The notes under the pieces were generated by a model, which did no database searches, was not told where the DNA came from, and saw only the letters and a program-made list of their open reading frames with translations. Made by a program: the position numbers and the translations under genes. DNA of 56,636 nt from an uncultured SAR86 cluster bacterium (GTDB lineage Bacteria; Pseudomonadota; Gammaproteobacteria; Magnimaribacterales; Magnimaribacteraceae): assembly GCA_902604855.1 (NCBI GenBank), contig CACLAF010000008.1, forward strand, positions 1 through 56,636, given 5' to 3'. Each line of letters begins with the position of its first letter. Within the stretch, counting starts at the first letter, position 1. Shown one piece after another: positions 42,265-51,288 of this stretch.

Positions 42265-44187
42265 TTAGTTATCTACGACCATTAATAGAGCACCATTCTC
42301 TAATTGATCATCCTTTTTAATTAAAACTTTGGTAACCTTACCATCCTCAGAAGCTTTAACCTGATGTTCCATTTTCATGGCTTCTAGTATCACTAGGGTG
42401 TCTCCCTTTTTAACTTTCGAGCCTACCTTAACCTTTAAATCAATAACTTTTCCTGGCATGGGTGCAATCAATCCACCGGCCTGAACCTCTGAACCAGGTA
42501 AGGTAAATCTAGGCAATATCTTAAAGAGAGCATCACCCCATGGCCCATGCACAACAATGTTGTCATCATCTTGAGTAATTTTTGAATAGAATCTTGAGTT
42601 GTTAATTTCAATATCTATACCAGATGGTGTCCAGTTTATTACTTTTGCAGTTGTTTCTTCATTTACAGCAAAAGACCCATCTCTATTAGCCTTATAAGTT
42701 ACTTCAACTTCATTATCTAAATAACTTAGAGTTATTTTTTGTCTAGGAAGGCGAGAGTTTCTCCAACCAGTTGGTATTTCTTTTAGGATATTTGCATTTT
42801 CTCTATTTTGACCTTGAATCCACAAAGCTGCGGCTGAGGTTGCATTTTCTAGAGAAGATCCTTCAAGCACAACTGCTCTTTGAGGATTACTTTTTTCAAT
42901 GAAGTCTGAAGTTGTATTACCTTCTAAAAAGTCATCTGACCTCAACGACGCTACTAAAAAATCTCTATTTGTAGTCACTCCACCAATGTGTAAGCTTTCT
43001 AGGGCTAAGGCAAGTTTATTTGCCGCATCCACCCTAGTTTTGCCTTTAGTTATAACCTTTGCAAGCATCGGATCGAAATCTGTACCTACCACTGATCCTT
43101 GTTCTATACCTGTATCCCATCGTGCATCAATATTTGCATCACTTTCATAAGCAATAAGAGTTCCTGTCGCAGGTAAAAAGTCGTTAGAGGGATCTTCTGC
43201 ATATAACCTAGCTTCTATAGATGAACCTTTCCAAGTAATATCATCTTGAGAATAGCCAAGCTCTTCTCCTCTGGCAATGCGTAATTGTTCATAGACTAAG
43301 TCTTTTCCTGTAACTTCTTCGGTGACAGGATGCTCAACTTGTAATCTAGTGTTAACTTCTAAAAACCAGAACTCTCCTGTCTTATCATCTACTAAAAATT
43401 CAACAGTACCTGCGGACTCATATTTAAGTTTTTTAGCAAGCTTAATTGCTGCATCACCCATTGCAGCTCTCATCTCCGAATCAACTCTTGGAGAAGGAGA
43501 TTCTTCTATGATCTTTTGATGTCTTCTTTGTATAGAGCATTCTCTCTCACCAAGGTGAACTACATTTCCTTGAGAATCTCCTAAAATTTGTATTTCAATA
43601 TGTCTGGAAGAAGCTACATATCTCTCTATAAAGACTCTATCATCTCCAAAACCAGTCTTAGCTTCTCTTTGAGCTCCAGCAATTGCTTCTTTGAGGTCTT
43701 TTTTATCTTCAACTATCCGCATACCTTTTCCACCTCCGCCTGCCGCAGCTTTTATAAGGATTGGATAGCCTATTGTGTATGCTTTTTTAGGATCAGTGGT
43801 CATTGGTAGAGTAGGGACTCCGGCCTTTTCAGCTATATCTTTAGCTTTCAACTTATCTCCCATTGAAGTTATAACTCTTGAATTAGGTCCTACCCAAATC
43901 AAGCCCTCTCTTCGAACAGCTCTGGCAAATTTTGCATTCTCAGAAAGGAAACCATAACCGGGATGAATTGCTTCAGCACCAGTTCGTTTAGCAGCATTTA
44001 TTATTTCGTTACCGTTTAGGTAAGAGTCACTTAACTTTATGGATTGATCTGCCATTCGAACAAACGGTGAATAGGTGTCGGCCTCTGTATAGACAGCAAC
44101 ACAAGAAATGCCCATTTCATGGGCAGTTTTGATTATTCTACAAGCTATTTCACCTCTATTGGCTATTAATAATTTATGAAAAGTCAT
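42265..44187 (-). CDS. Acyl-CoA carboxylase alpha subunit (biotin carboxylase + BCCP)
   Basis: A 640-residue subunit: biotin carboxylase domain with LLIANRGEIACRIIKTA, the glycine-rich KAAAGGGGKGMR ATP-grasp loop, FLEVNTRLQVEHPVTE, a BT-like linker domain, and a C-terminal biotin carrier with biotinyl lysine K605 in EAMKMEH. This architecture is shared by methylcrotonyl-CoA, geranyl-CoA and propionyl-CoA carboxylases; the neighbouring AtuA suggests methylcrotonyl- or geranyl-CoA. It overlaps the beta-subunit gene by four bases (ATGA). Confidence 0.9.
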   Translation of the reverse strand: MTFHKLLIANRGEIACRIIKTAHEMGISCVAVYTEADTYSPFVRMADQSIKLSDSYLNGNEIINAAKRTGAEAIHPGYGFLSENAKFARAVRREGLIWVGPNSRVITSMGDKLKAKDIAEKAGVPTLPMTTDPKKAYTIGYPILIKAAAGGGGKGMRIVEDKKDLKEAIAGAQREAKTGFGDDRVFIERYVASSRHIEIQILGDSQGNVVHLGERECSIQRRHQKIIEESPSPRVDSEMRAAMGDAAIKLAKKLKYESAGTVEFLVDDKTGEFWFLEVNTRLQVEHPVTEEVTGKDLVYEQLRIARGEELGYSQDDITWKGSSIEARLYAEDPSNDFLPATGTLIAYESDANIDARWDTGIEQGSVVGTDFDPMLAKVITKGKTRVDAANKLALALESLHIGGVTTNRDFLVASLRSDDFLEGNTTSDFIEKSNPQRAVVLEGSSLENATSAAALWIQGQNRENANILKEIPTGWRNSRLPRQKITLSYLDNEVEVTYKANRDGSFAVNEETTAKVINWTPSGIDIEINNSRFYSKITQDDDNIVVHGPWGDALFKILPRFTLPGSEVQAGGLIAPMPGKVIDLKVKVGSKVKKGDTLVILEAMKMEHQVKASEDGKVTKVLIKKDDQLENGALLMVVDN

Positions 44188-45839
44188 AGTCTGTATACTC
44201 CATATCCAGGTGAACCTTCGATATTTCTTCCATTAACCAAAGACAAACACATTCCAAGCACTGTACGTGTGTCTCTAGGATCTATAATTCCATCATCACT
44301 AATTGCACCAGTTGCTCTTAAGGCTAGAGAACCTTCCTCTTGTGCCTTTTCAGCAAATGCAACCATTTTGGCATCTTCTTTTTCATCAAATTTTTCTCCC
44401 GTTCGTGCAGCTCTAGCTCTACGAACTATCGACATTACTCCTGCAATTTGCTGAGGACCCATAACTGCAACCTTCGCTGTCGGCCATAAAAAGGTAAATT
44501 TATTATCATAAGCTCTACCAGACATTGCATAAGTTCCTGCCCCGTAACTGGCCCCTAAAATAATAGTGAGATGTGGAACGGTCGAGTTCGAAACTGAATT
44601 TAAAAATTGAGCTCCTCTTTTAATTTGACCAGCTTGTTCATAGTCTTTTCCAACTACAAAACCCGTAATGTTGTGCAGAAAGATAATAGGTATGTCTATT
44701 TGATTACATAATTGTACAAATTGACCACCCTTAGCTGCTGTATCTGGAAAAATAGGCCCATTATTGCCCAATATACCCACTGTATATCCATGAATAGTCG
44801 CGAAACCGCATATTAAGGTGGGCCCAAAGAGAGGTTTAAATTCTTCAAATCTAGAGCCATCAGTAATGCGTCCAATAACTTCCCTAACATCAAGAGGTCT
44901 TTTTAAATCTGGGTCAACTAATCCCAAAAGATCTTCAGTATCTAGAATTGGATCATCAGATTTCATAGCAGGCTCTTTACCTTCTTTTCTCCAATTTAAG
45001 TGAGACACAACTTCTCTTCCTATCCTTAGAGCATCCATTTCATCTTCAGCAAGATAATCAGCTAGCCCTGAAAGTTCGGCATGCATTTGTCCTCCACCAA
45101 GGGTTTCATCATCTGATTCTTCTCCAGTAGCCATTTTTACAAGTGGTGGACCACCGAGAAACACTTTTGATTGCTTCTTGATGAAAATATTATAATCAGA
45201 CATGCCAGGTTGATAAGCCCCTCCAGCTGTAGAAGAACCAAAAACAATTGATATAGTTGGGATTCTTAATTTTGATAGTTCTGTAACTTCGTAGAAAGTT
45301 CTTCCTGATTCGGCAAAGTGACCAGCACCTAATATAGTTCCAGCAGCACCTTTTTTGCCTTTGCCTCCACCCATTCTCAAATCACCACCAGCTGACTCTA
45401 CAAATTGAACATAAGGAATTTTATTGACTCTCGAAATTTCCATTGCTCTAGACCATTTCTTTCCTGAAAAAGCATGCATAGCACCAGCCAGAACAGTAGG
45501 ATCATTTGCAAAAATAACTACTTCTGTTCCTGCTACTATTCCAATGCCAGCTACCGCACCTCCCCCAACAGGATAATCAGATGCATAAGCTGCTAGAGAG
45601 CTTATCTCCAAGAAAGGTGTATCGGGGTCTAAAAAGTTTGCAATTCTATCTCGGACAGACATTTTGCCTCTAGCGGCTAGCCTCTCATGGTGATGCATTC
45701 CTCCACCAAGTTCAACGTAATCGAGTAAGTCTTCAATGCCATCAAGTTTTTCTAACATAGCATCTTTATATTGATTAAATTCATCAGATTTATTATCGAT
45801 GTTAGTTTCCAAGGCAGGTGCTAAAAGGGTATTTTTCAT
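44184..45839 (-). CDS. Acyl-CoA carboxylase beta subunit (carboxyltransferase)
   Basis: A 551-residue carboxyltransferase with two crotonase-like halves. Features: RERLAARGK-like HHERLAARGKMSVRDRI, FANDPTVLAGAMHAFSGKK, SSTAGGAYQPGMSDYN, FLGGPPLVKMATGEES, and ILGASYGAGTYAMSGRAYD. It moves carboxyl from biotin to the acyl-CoA. The segment GGDLRMGGGKGKKGAAG is unlike the classical methylcrotonyl enzyme and may reflect a different acyl pocket. It is the first gene of the carboxylase operon. Confidence 0.9.
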   Translation of the reverse strand: MKNTLLAPALETNIDNKSDEFNQYKDAMLEKLDGIEDLLDYVELGGGMHHHERLAARGKMSVRDRIANFLDPDTPFLEISSLAAYASDYPVGGGAVAGIGIVAGTEVVIFANDPTVLAGAMHAFSGKKWSRAMEISRVNKIPYVQFVESAGGDLRMGGGKGKKGAAGTILGAGHFAESGRTFYEVTELSKLRIPTISIVFGSSTAGGAYQPGMSDYNIFIKKQSKVFLGGPPLVKMATGEESDDETLGGGQMHAELSGLADYLAEDEMDALRIGREVVSHLNWRKEGKEPAMKSDDPILDTEDLLGLVDPDLKRPLDVREVIGRITDGSRFEEFKPLFGPTLICGFATIHGYTVGILGNNGPIFPDTAAKGGQFVQLCNQIDIPIIFLHNITGFVVGKDYEQAGQIKRGAQFLNSVSNSTVPHLTIILGASYGAGTYAMSGRAYDNKFTFLWPTAKVAVMGPQQIAGVMSIVRRARAARTGEKFDEKEDAKMVAFAEKAQEEGSLALRATGAISDDGIIDPRDTRTVLGMCLSLVNGRNIEGSPGYGVYRL

Positions 45840-46230
45840 ATCTTGACTGTATAATGCTCTCCAAAGCGCTCTTTTAAAAATTGTCCAAAAATAAGTTACC
45901 GAATATTAACAATTGAGAGTTAGTAACAAAAGGATATTTTTCTAAAATTACTCATGCAAGCTAATCGTTTCCATATAGGAATGGTCATGGAAGAAATCGA
46001 TAGGAATTTTTTTGATCCTATCTTATTAAATAAATCAAAAAAGAAAGCTAAAGGCATAGAGGAAATTACTTTTGCCTATTACATTATTCTAAGAGCAGAA
46101 GACATCGCTTCAAAAGAAGAATTTCCATTGAGAAAATTCTAATTTTTCTGAAGGATATATAAATAACTTTTTCGATTAAAAATATCTATGAATTTATATA
46201 TACTCGTTACTACTTCTTGGAGAGAAAATT
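45840..46230. other. Divergent promoter region with a possible short gene
   Basis: The gap between the carboxylase operon and the monooxygenase gene. It should hold promoters for both directions, but I see no strong -35/-10 pair. A + strand frame at 45954-46142 encodes up to 62 residues; an ATG at 45987 with AGGA six bases ahead gives 51 residues (start MEEIDRNFFDPILLNKSKKK). No family is recognised and it could be spurious (about 0.3 as a gene). Confidence 0.4.
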
Positions 46231-47835
46231 ATGAGTAATATTAATGAAGTAAAAGAATTTGACGCTGTAATAATTGGCGCCGGGTTTGCAGGAATTTACC
46301 AACTGATAAAACTTAGAAGACTTGGGTTGAATGTAATTATCCTAGAAAAGGCTGATCAAGTTGGAGGAACTTGGCACTGGAATAGATATCCTGGAGCCAG
46401 ATGTGACATTCCGTCTCTTGAGTACTCATACCAATTTGATGAAAGCTTGCAACAAGAATGGAATTGGACTGAGAAGTACTCAGCTCAACCAGAGATCCTT
46501 GAGTATTTAAATCATGTTGCAGATAGGTATGAGTTAAGAGATGGCATTCAGTTTGAGGAAGAGGTACAGAGTGCTAAATTCAATGAGGATAACTTAAAAT
46601 GGAATCTGACTACTAATAAAGCCACATATCAAACAAAATTTTGTATTTTTGCTACGGGTTGTTTATCTATTCCTAATAAACCTAATTTTGATGGTATGGA
46701 AAACTTTGAAGGAAAATTACTTCAGACATCAAATTGGCCTCACGAAGAACAGGATTTCACTGGACAGAAAGTTGCAATTATTGGAACAGGATCTTCTGCC
46801 ATACAGTCGATACCTATTATTGCTGAACAAGCAGAAGAACTATTTGTTTTTCAAAGAACACCTAATTATTCAATCCCATCTAATAATGGTCCTATGGATA
46901 AGAGCATAGAGAAAGAAATAAAGGCTAGATATTCAGAATTTAGAAAAGAAAACTATTTGAATGGCTTTGGTATAGCAGGTATTTCCGATGAATCTTTAAT
47001 TTCTGAAACTGAGTTACATGAGGTGCACCACCAACTTGAAGAAAATTGGCAAAGTGCTGGACTCGGTTTTTTTGGAGGATATGCCGATATCCCTATTGAT
47101 AAGGATGCAAATGAAGTAGCTGCAGACTTTGTACGAAATAAGATTAAAGAAATCGTTAAAAATCCTGACACTGCTTCATTACTTTGTCCAGATTATCATA
47201 TCGGAGGTAAAAGGTTATGTGTCGATTCAGGTTATTTTGAAACATTCAATAAAGAGAATGTTCATTTAGTAGACTTGAAAGCAAATCCAATACAAACAAT
47301 AAGTTCTAATTCAATTGAAGCACATAAAAGTTATGAAATAGATACTTTGATATTAGCTACAGGTTTTGATGCTATGACTGGGGCTCTTACAAATATTGAT
47401 ATTACTGGAAGAGAAGATATTAAGTTAAAAGATCAATGGGAGGAGGGAGCAAAATCATATTTGGGAATAGGTATTTCAAACTTTCCAAATCTTTTTACTA
47501 TTACGGGTCCAGGGAGCCCATCAGTCTTATCTAATATGATGCCTTCTATAGAACAACATGTTAACTGGATAACTGATTGCATAGATTGGATGCTTAAAAA
47601 TAATAAAGCAGTTATTGAGTCTTCCGAGACAGCCGAAGAAGAATGGATGTCATTGGTAAATGAAATAGCAGATATGACGGTTTTTACGGACACGAAGTCC
47701 TGGTATAACGGATCCAATATAGAAGAAAAGGCAAAGGCATTTTTACCTTTTATCGGTGTGCCTGTTTATACAGAAATGATTGAAGAAGTAGTCAATGAAG
47801 ACTACAAAGGTTTTATATTTGATAGGATGAACTAG
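46231..47835 (+). CDS. Flavin-containing monooxygenase, Baeyer-Villiger type
   Basis: A 534-residue class B flavoprotein like cyclohexanone and 4-hydroxyacetophenone monooxygenases, which insert oxygen next to a carbonyl using NADPH and O2. FAD motif GAGFAG (16-21), VGGTWHWNRYPGARCD (44-59), the NADPH Rossmann GTGSSA (185-190), and ATGFD near residue 377. The Baeyer-Villiger fingerprint (F-x-G-x3-H-x3-W-P) appears as F159-E-G-K-L-L-Q165-T-S-N-W-P: the usual His is Gln. A GGAG precedes the ATG. The substrate is unknown. Confidence 0.88.
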   Translation: MSNINEVKEFDAVIIGAGFAGIYQLIKLRRLGLNVIILEKADQVGGTWHWNRYPGARCDIPSLEYSYQFDESLQQEWNWTEKYSAQPEILEYLNHVADRYELRDGIQFEEEVQSAKFNEDNLKWNLTTNKATYQTKFCIFATGCLSIPNKPNFDGMENFEGKLLQTSNWPHEEQDFTGQKVAIIGTGSSAIQSIPIIAEQAEELFVFQRTPNYSIPSNNGPMDKSIEKEIKARYSEFRKENYLNGFGIAGISDESLISETELHEVHHQLEENWQSAGLGFFGGYADIPIDKDANEVAADFVRNKIKEIVKNPDTASLLCPDYHIGGKRLCVDSGYFETFNKENVHLVDLKANPIQTISSNSIEAHKSYEIDTLILATGFDAMTGALTNIDITGREDIKLKDQWEEGAKSYLGIGISNFPNLFTITGPGSPSVLSNMMPSIEQHVNWITDCIDWMLKNNKAVIESSETAEEEWMSLVNEIADMTVFTDTKSWYNGSNIEEKAKAFLPFIGVPVYTEMIEEVVNEDYKGFIFDRMN

Positions 47836-47838
47836 CGA

Positions 47839-48030
47839 CTAAACGAAGATATAAGTATTAAGGAGCATCGCTCCTCCCATAAATACAAGGCAAGCCGCCT
47901 GAACGACAGTGGGAATCACTACAAACATCACAAGAGGGTTAAAATTCATCTTATTCATAAAATCTTCCTCCCTCCAGTCTTGATAAGTGCTTTCATCAGC
48001 CTGTTCTTTCACAATTTTTAATCTTGACAT
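47839..48030 (-). CDS. Small single-helix membrane protein beside pseudoazurin
   Basis: A 63-residue protein with a charged N-terminal third (MSRLKIVKEQADESTYQDW) and one hydrophobic helix (about residues 34-60, LVMFVVIPTVVQAACLVFMG). It starts three bases after the pseudoazurin stop and is likely co-translated. Such one-helix proteins often sit beside oxidase or cupredoxin genes, but I cannot name this one. Its stop lies three bases from the convergent monooxygenase stop. Confidence 0.55.
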   Translation of the reverse strand: MSRLKIVKEQADESTYQDWREEDFMNKMNFNPLVMFVVIPTVVQAACLVFMGGAMLLNTYIFV

Positions 48031-48033
48031 AAT

Positions 48034-48471
48034 TTATATCCTAGAAAGATAGTCATCTAACCTTTCTTGATTCATCAGAAAAGTTTTTTTGTAAGACTCA
48101 GCTTTCGCTCTGATTGAGTCTAGATTAGAAGAAGATTCAACTTTTATAACTCCTATCATGGCCATCATATTGTGAGGAGTGCATTGATAGACATATACAC
48201 CTTCTTCAGTCAAAGTGACTTCTATATCTTGATTCATAGCACCTACCCAAGGTTCAGCTCCATCTGGAATCATGCCTTCTACCGAGGAAGAATTGTGAGC
48301 AACGTCGGTTGCAACAAATTTTACTGTGTCACCTTTTTTGATGGAAAGAACTGCTGGCTCAAAAACCATCATCCCTTCCTTGCCTGCATTAAGCATTTTC
48401 ACGACGTGATCTTGCGAGAAGGCTGAGAGGGTGTATAGAGTAAGAAATAGTATATATGCGAGCTTTTTCAT
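48034..48471 (-). CDS. Pseudoazurin-type blue copper protein
   Basis: A 145-residue periplasmic cupredoxin with a signal peptide (MKKLAYILFLTLYTLSAFS). The type-1 copper ligands are H59 (TDVAHNSS), C97, H100 and M105 (YQCTPHNMMAM), with the C-x2-H-x4-M spacing of pseudoazurins. GAEPWVGAMNQDIEVTL is a conserved pseudoazurin region. It carries single electrons in the periplasm, for example to a nitrite reductase or an oxidase; none of these is in view. It has an extra 30-residue helical tail. A one-helix membrane protein follows directly. Confidence 0.88.
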   Translation of the reverse strand: MKKLAYILFLTLYTLSAFSQDHVVKMLNAGKEGMMVFEPAVLSIKKGDTVKFVATDVAHNSSSVEGMIPDGAEPWVGAMNQDIEVTLTEEGVYVYQCTPHNMMAMIGVIKVESSSNLDSIRAKAESYKKTFLMNQERLDDYLSRI

Positions 48472-48514
48472 GCGCGCATTATATACTAAACTTATTATTA
48501 TGTATAAGTTATAT

Positions 48515-49684
48515 TTATACTATATTGAAAGTTAATCCAGCTTTTTTTATCAGCCTATCAATTAACTTTTCACCCATCGATGGTGCAGGAGTATATATTC
48601 CGCCTGCAAGATTTGAACAGTCTTGAACGAGGCAAAGGGCGCTTTCAGCAATCATTTTTGATGTTGATCCATAACCTGGATCCATATCCCCAGTTACTCT
48701 AGCTCCTATTGATCCCTCTTCTAGATCTGCAAAAAACAAGACATCATAGTTTCCTTGCTCTCTAGATTCCTTAGAAGGGCCTTCACCGGGCTGGGGTACA
48801 TTGTCACCACCCATTGGGTTTCCAGAAGACATTGCTTTAGCTATCTGCTCTCCTTCATCACCTTCTCCTGCAATCATCATCTCGTCATAACAAAAATCCT
48901 CTCCATAAGCGTGTTCTAATAACGCATTTGATCTGTGTATATTTTTTGTATTTATTGGGGCCATTACAAATGGTGCCAACCACATATTCATTTTTTCATC
49001 TAGAAGAGGTTTGGAATCATCAAGCTGGGATGGTCCTTCAAATCCTTCCGTTAATGAAAAGGGATTTGCTAATACTTTTATTAGTTCAGGTTTTTCTTTG
49101 AGAGTTGACATGGTCGCTCCTAGAGAAGCAATTGTTCCCCCGGAAAATTCTCCGTTCATCGCTTTAACTCTTCCCCTAACATGTGGAGCTGGTTTCCCAA
49201 ATTTCTCCTTTGCAGCTTTTTGTACAAAATAGACCCCCAAATCAAAAGGAATACTGTCAAAACCACACGAAAACACAATTCGGGCTCCAGATTTTTGAGC
49301 CGTTTCTTTATGAGCATTTATCATCTCATACATCCAACCGGGCTCTCCTGTGAGATCAACATAATCTGTTCCGTTTTTAGCACACGACTCTACTAATTTT
49401 GAGCCGTAGAGCTGGTAAGGACCTACTGTGGTTAATATACACTTAGCTGAAGAAGTCATTTTGTCTAGAGAATCAAGATCATTGCTATCTACTTGCAGTA
49501 TTTTTATATCTTCATTGAGGTTTAGATCTTTTTTTACCTCGAGAAGTTTCTCCGTATTTCTACCAGCAATTGCGTATTTGATGGATATATCATCTCCATA
49601 CTGATCTTGCATATATTCTGCTACTAATTTACCGGTATAACCACTTGCTCCAAAAATCACTACATCAAATTCTCTATCAGACAT
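48515..49684 (-). CDS. Saccharopine dehydrogenase-like / trans-acting enoyl reductase family
   Basis: A 389-residue NAD(P)-dependent oxidoreductase-like protein. N-terminal Rossmann motif VVIFGASGYTGKLVAEYM, then TTVGPYQLYGSKLVESC, YVDLTGEPGWM, and FSCGFDSIPFDLGVYF, the family's usual sequence. The related mycobacterial protein is a trans-acting enoyl reductase in lipid synthesis; the substrate here is unknown. The start is the ATG at 49684, with GGGAG ahead; six codons upstream is another ATG with poorer spacing. Confidence 0.85.
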   Translation of the reverse strand: MSDREFDVVIFGASGYTGKLVAEYMQDQYGDDISIKYAIAGRNTEKLLEVKKDLNLNEDIKILQVDSNDLDSLDKMTSSAKCILTTVGPYQLYGSKLVESCAKNGTDYVDLTGEPGWMYEMINAHKETAQKSGARIVFSCGFDSIPFDLGVYFVQKAAKEKFGKPAPHVRGRVKAMNGEFSGGTIASLGATMSTLKEKPELIKVLANPFSLTEGFEGPSQLDDSKPLLDEKMNMWLAPFVMAPINTKNIHRSNALLEHAYGEDFCYDEMMIAGEGDEGEQIAKAMSSGNPMGGDNVPQPGEGPSKESREQGNYDVLFFADLEEGSIGARVTGDMDPGYGSTSKMIAESALCLVQDCSNLAGGIYTPAPSMGEKLIDRLIKKAGLTFNIV

Positions 49685-49771
49685 TTTTTCTCCCTTATTC
49701 AATGAATAAAACTATTTTACATGACATAATCTATGGATAAACACATAGGTTGCTAATCATCAGGATTAAAC

Positions 49772-50194
49772 ATGAAATATCTGCATACAATGCTCAGAAT
49801 AAAAGATGAAGAAACTTCTTTGAAGTTTTTTGTTGATGCTCTTGGTCTTAAAGAAATTAGAAGAATACCCGTAGAAGAGGGTAGATTTACACTTTTCTTT
49901 TTGGCGGCAGAAGGCGATGAAGAGTCTCAAATAGAATTAACCTACAATTGGGATGGTGATGATCTAGGTGAGGGATCTCGAAACTTTGGTCATTTAGCTT
50001 ACCAAGTAGAAAATATCTATGATGTCTGTCAAAGGCTTAAGGAAAAAGGGGTAGAAATAAATAGGCCTCCTAGAGATGGAAGGATGGCCTTTGTTAAGTC
50101 TCCGGATAATATTTCTATTGAAATATTGCAAAAGGGAGATGCACTAGAGCCAGCTGAGCCTTGGTTATCTATGGAAAATATTGGAACTTGGTAA
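49772..50194 (+). CDS. gloA: Lactoylglutathione lyase (glyoxalase I)-like
   Basis: A 140-residue VOC protein close to E. coli GloA (HTMLRI, IELTYNW). The four metal ligands appear conserved: H5, E55, H74 and E117 (E. coli H5, E56, H74, E122). It would convert the hemithioacetal of methylglyoxal and glutathione to lactoylglutathione. A C-terminal extension of about 20 residues (ALEPAEPWLSMENIGTW) is extra. It lies 21 bases before the cyclase gene. Confidence 0.78.
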   Translation: MKYLHTMLRIKDEETSLKFFVDALGLKEIRRIPVEEGRFTLFFLAAEGDEESQIELTYNWDGDDLGEGSRNFGHLAYQVENIYDVCQRLKEKGVEINRPPRDGRMAFVKSPDNISIEILQKGDALEPAEPWLSMENIGTW

Positions 50195-50215
50195 AATTAA
50201 AGATTTATTTGAATT

Positions 50216-51232
50216 ATGAAAAAATATATTTTCTTTTTGATTTCATTTTTTCTTTTCAGCTCTTTGCATTCAAAAGATTATGAATCAGAGAGAGGTATGG
50301 GAAATTTAATAGGCAAAGAGACTTGGTCCAGATGTTCTGAAAAGTTAGCTTCCAGAGAGGCAAAAGAGTATGAGCTCTCGTATGAAAGATCAACAACAAT
50401 GCCAAAATCACCATTTGCAGGAAAATACGAACCTAAGTTTCTTCCACCAGTCGGATTAGCAGGGTCGAAGCAAATTTATAACATGGATGTCTTAAATGAA
50501 AATGTCAATGATGGTAATCAAGGTACTCAGATGGATGCCTTTGGTCATTTTTCTCATACTCAAGAAAAATGGGATGGAGAGTCAGATCTTAAGACAGAAG
50601 ATGCGAAATATTTTGGAGGTTTTAACCAAAAGGAAGTTAAACCTTCGCCTGATTCACCTCTCTTAAAGCTAGGAATGGAAACCGTTCCGCCTATTATTAC
50701 TAGCGCTATCTTACTAGATGTAAGGAAGTTCATATTTAAAGGCAAATCTATGGAAGCCGGCCAATATGTAACTGTAGATCATCTTAAAAAGACTATTGAA
50801 TTGTCCGGTTTGTCTGAGAGAGGAATAAAGCCTGGCGATGTTGTCCTTATAAACACTGGATGGAGTGATCATTATGAAGATCCTGATATATCTAAAGTTT
50901 ATTATTCTTATGCTCCGGGTATTTCGTACGAAACTGCCAAGTTCTTGGGCACTAAGAAAGTTGTCGCAGTTGGTTTAGATACGCCTTTTGTAGATGCGGT
51001 ACCAAACCCTAATTCAGAGAAAATCTTTGAGATGCCCGGAGGAATGCCTGACGGATTAGGCTTTCCAGTTCATCATTACTTTCTTACGCAAGTAGGTATT
51101 TATACTTTAGAAAACTTGAAACTAAATAATTTAGCCAAAGATTCAGTTATAGAATCTTGCATTATGATTCTACCTCTTCTTTCAAGAGGTAGTGCGGCAT
51201 CACCAATAAGACCTGTCGCCATAGGCGGATAA
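50216..51232 (+). CDS. Exported cyclase-family protein (PF04199, kynurenine formamidase-like)
   Basis: A 338-residue protein with a signal peptide (MKKYIFFLISFFLFSSLHS). The metal-binding segment reads NQGTQMDAFGHF (101-112): D107 and H111 remain, but the two histidines of the HxGTHxD form are N101 and Q105, as in the GTQxDA branch. Later segments (GDVVLINTGWSDHYED, VGLDTPFVD) are conserved in the family. Cyclase-family enzymes hydrolyse or cyclise amide and ester substrates. The substrate is unknown. It precedes the exported cluster by 56 bases. Confidence 0.8.
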   Translation: MKKYIFFLISFFLFSSLHSKDYESERGMGNLIGKETWSRCSEKLASREAKEYELSYERSTTMPKSPFAGKYEPKFLPPVGLAGSKQIYNMDVLNENVNDGNQGTQMDAFGHFSHTQEKWDGESDLKTEDAKYFGGFNQKEVKPSPDSPLLKLGMETVPPIITSAILLDVRKFIFKGKSMEAGQYVTVDHLKKTIELSGLSERGIKPGDVVLINTGWSDHYEDPDISKVYYSYAPGISYETAKFLGTKKVVAVGLDTPFVDAVPNPNSEKIFEMPGGMPDGLGFPVHHYFLTQVGIYTLENLKLNNLAKDSVIESCIMILPLLSRGSAASPIRPVAIGG

Positions 51233-51288
51233 ATTTATCAAATGATGTTTAACGGATTAGGAGTTATAAAAAACTAGGGAGAATTTTC

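Noticed and set aside
45880-45910. Promoter TTGTCC-17-TATTAA in the carboxylase/monooxygenase gap
   Set aside because: Each element matches the consensus in only four of six positions, which occurs often by chance in AT-rich DNA.
47861-47880. AGGAGC/GCTCCT hairpin as terminator of the monooxygenase gene
   Set aside because: Six-base stem with a three-base loop and no T-run, lying in the coding region of the small membrane protein; weak.
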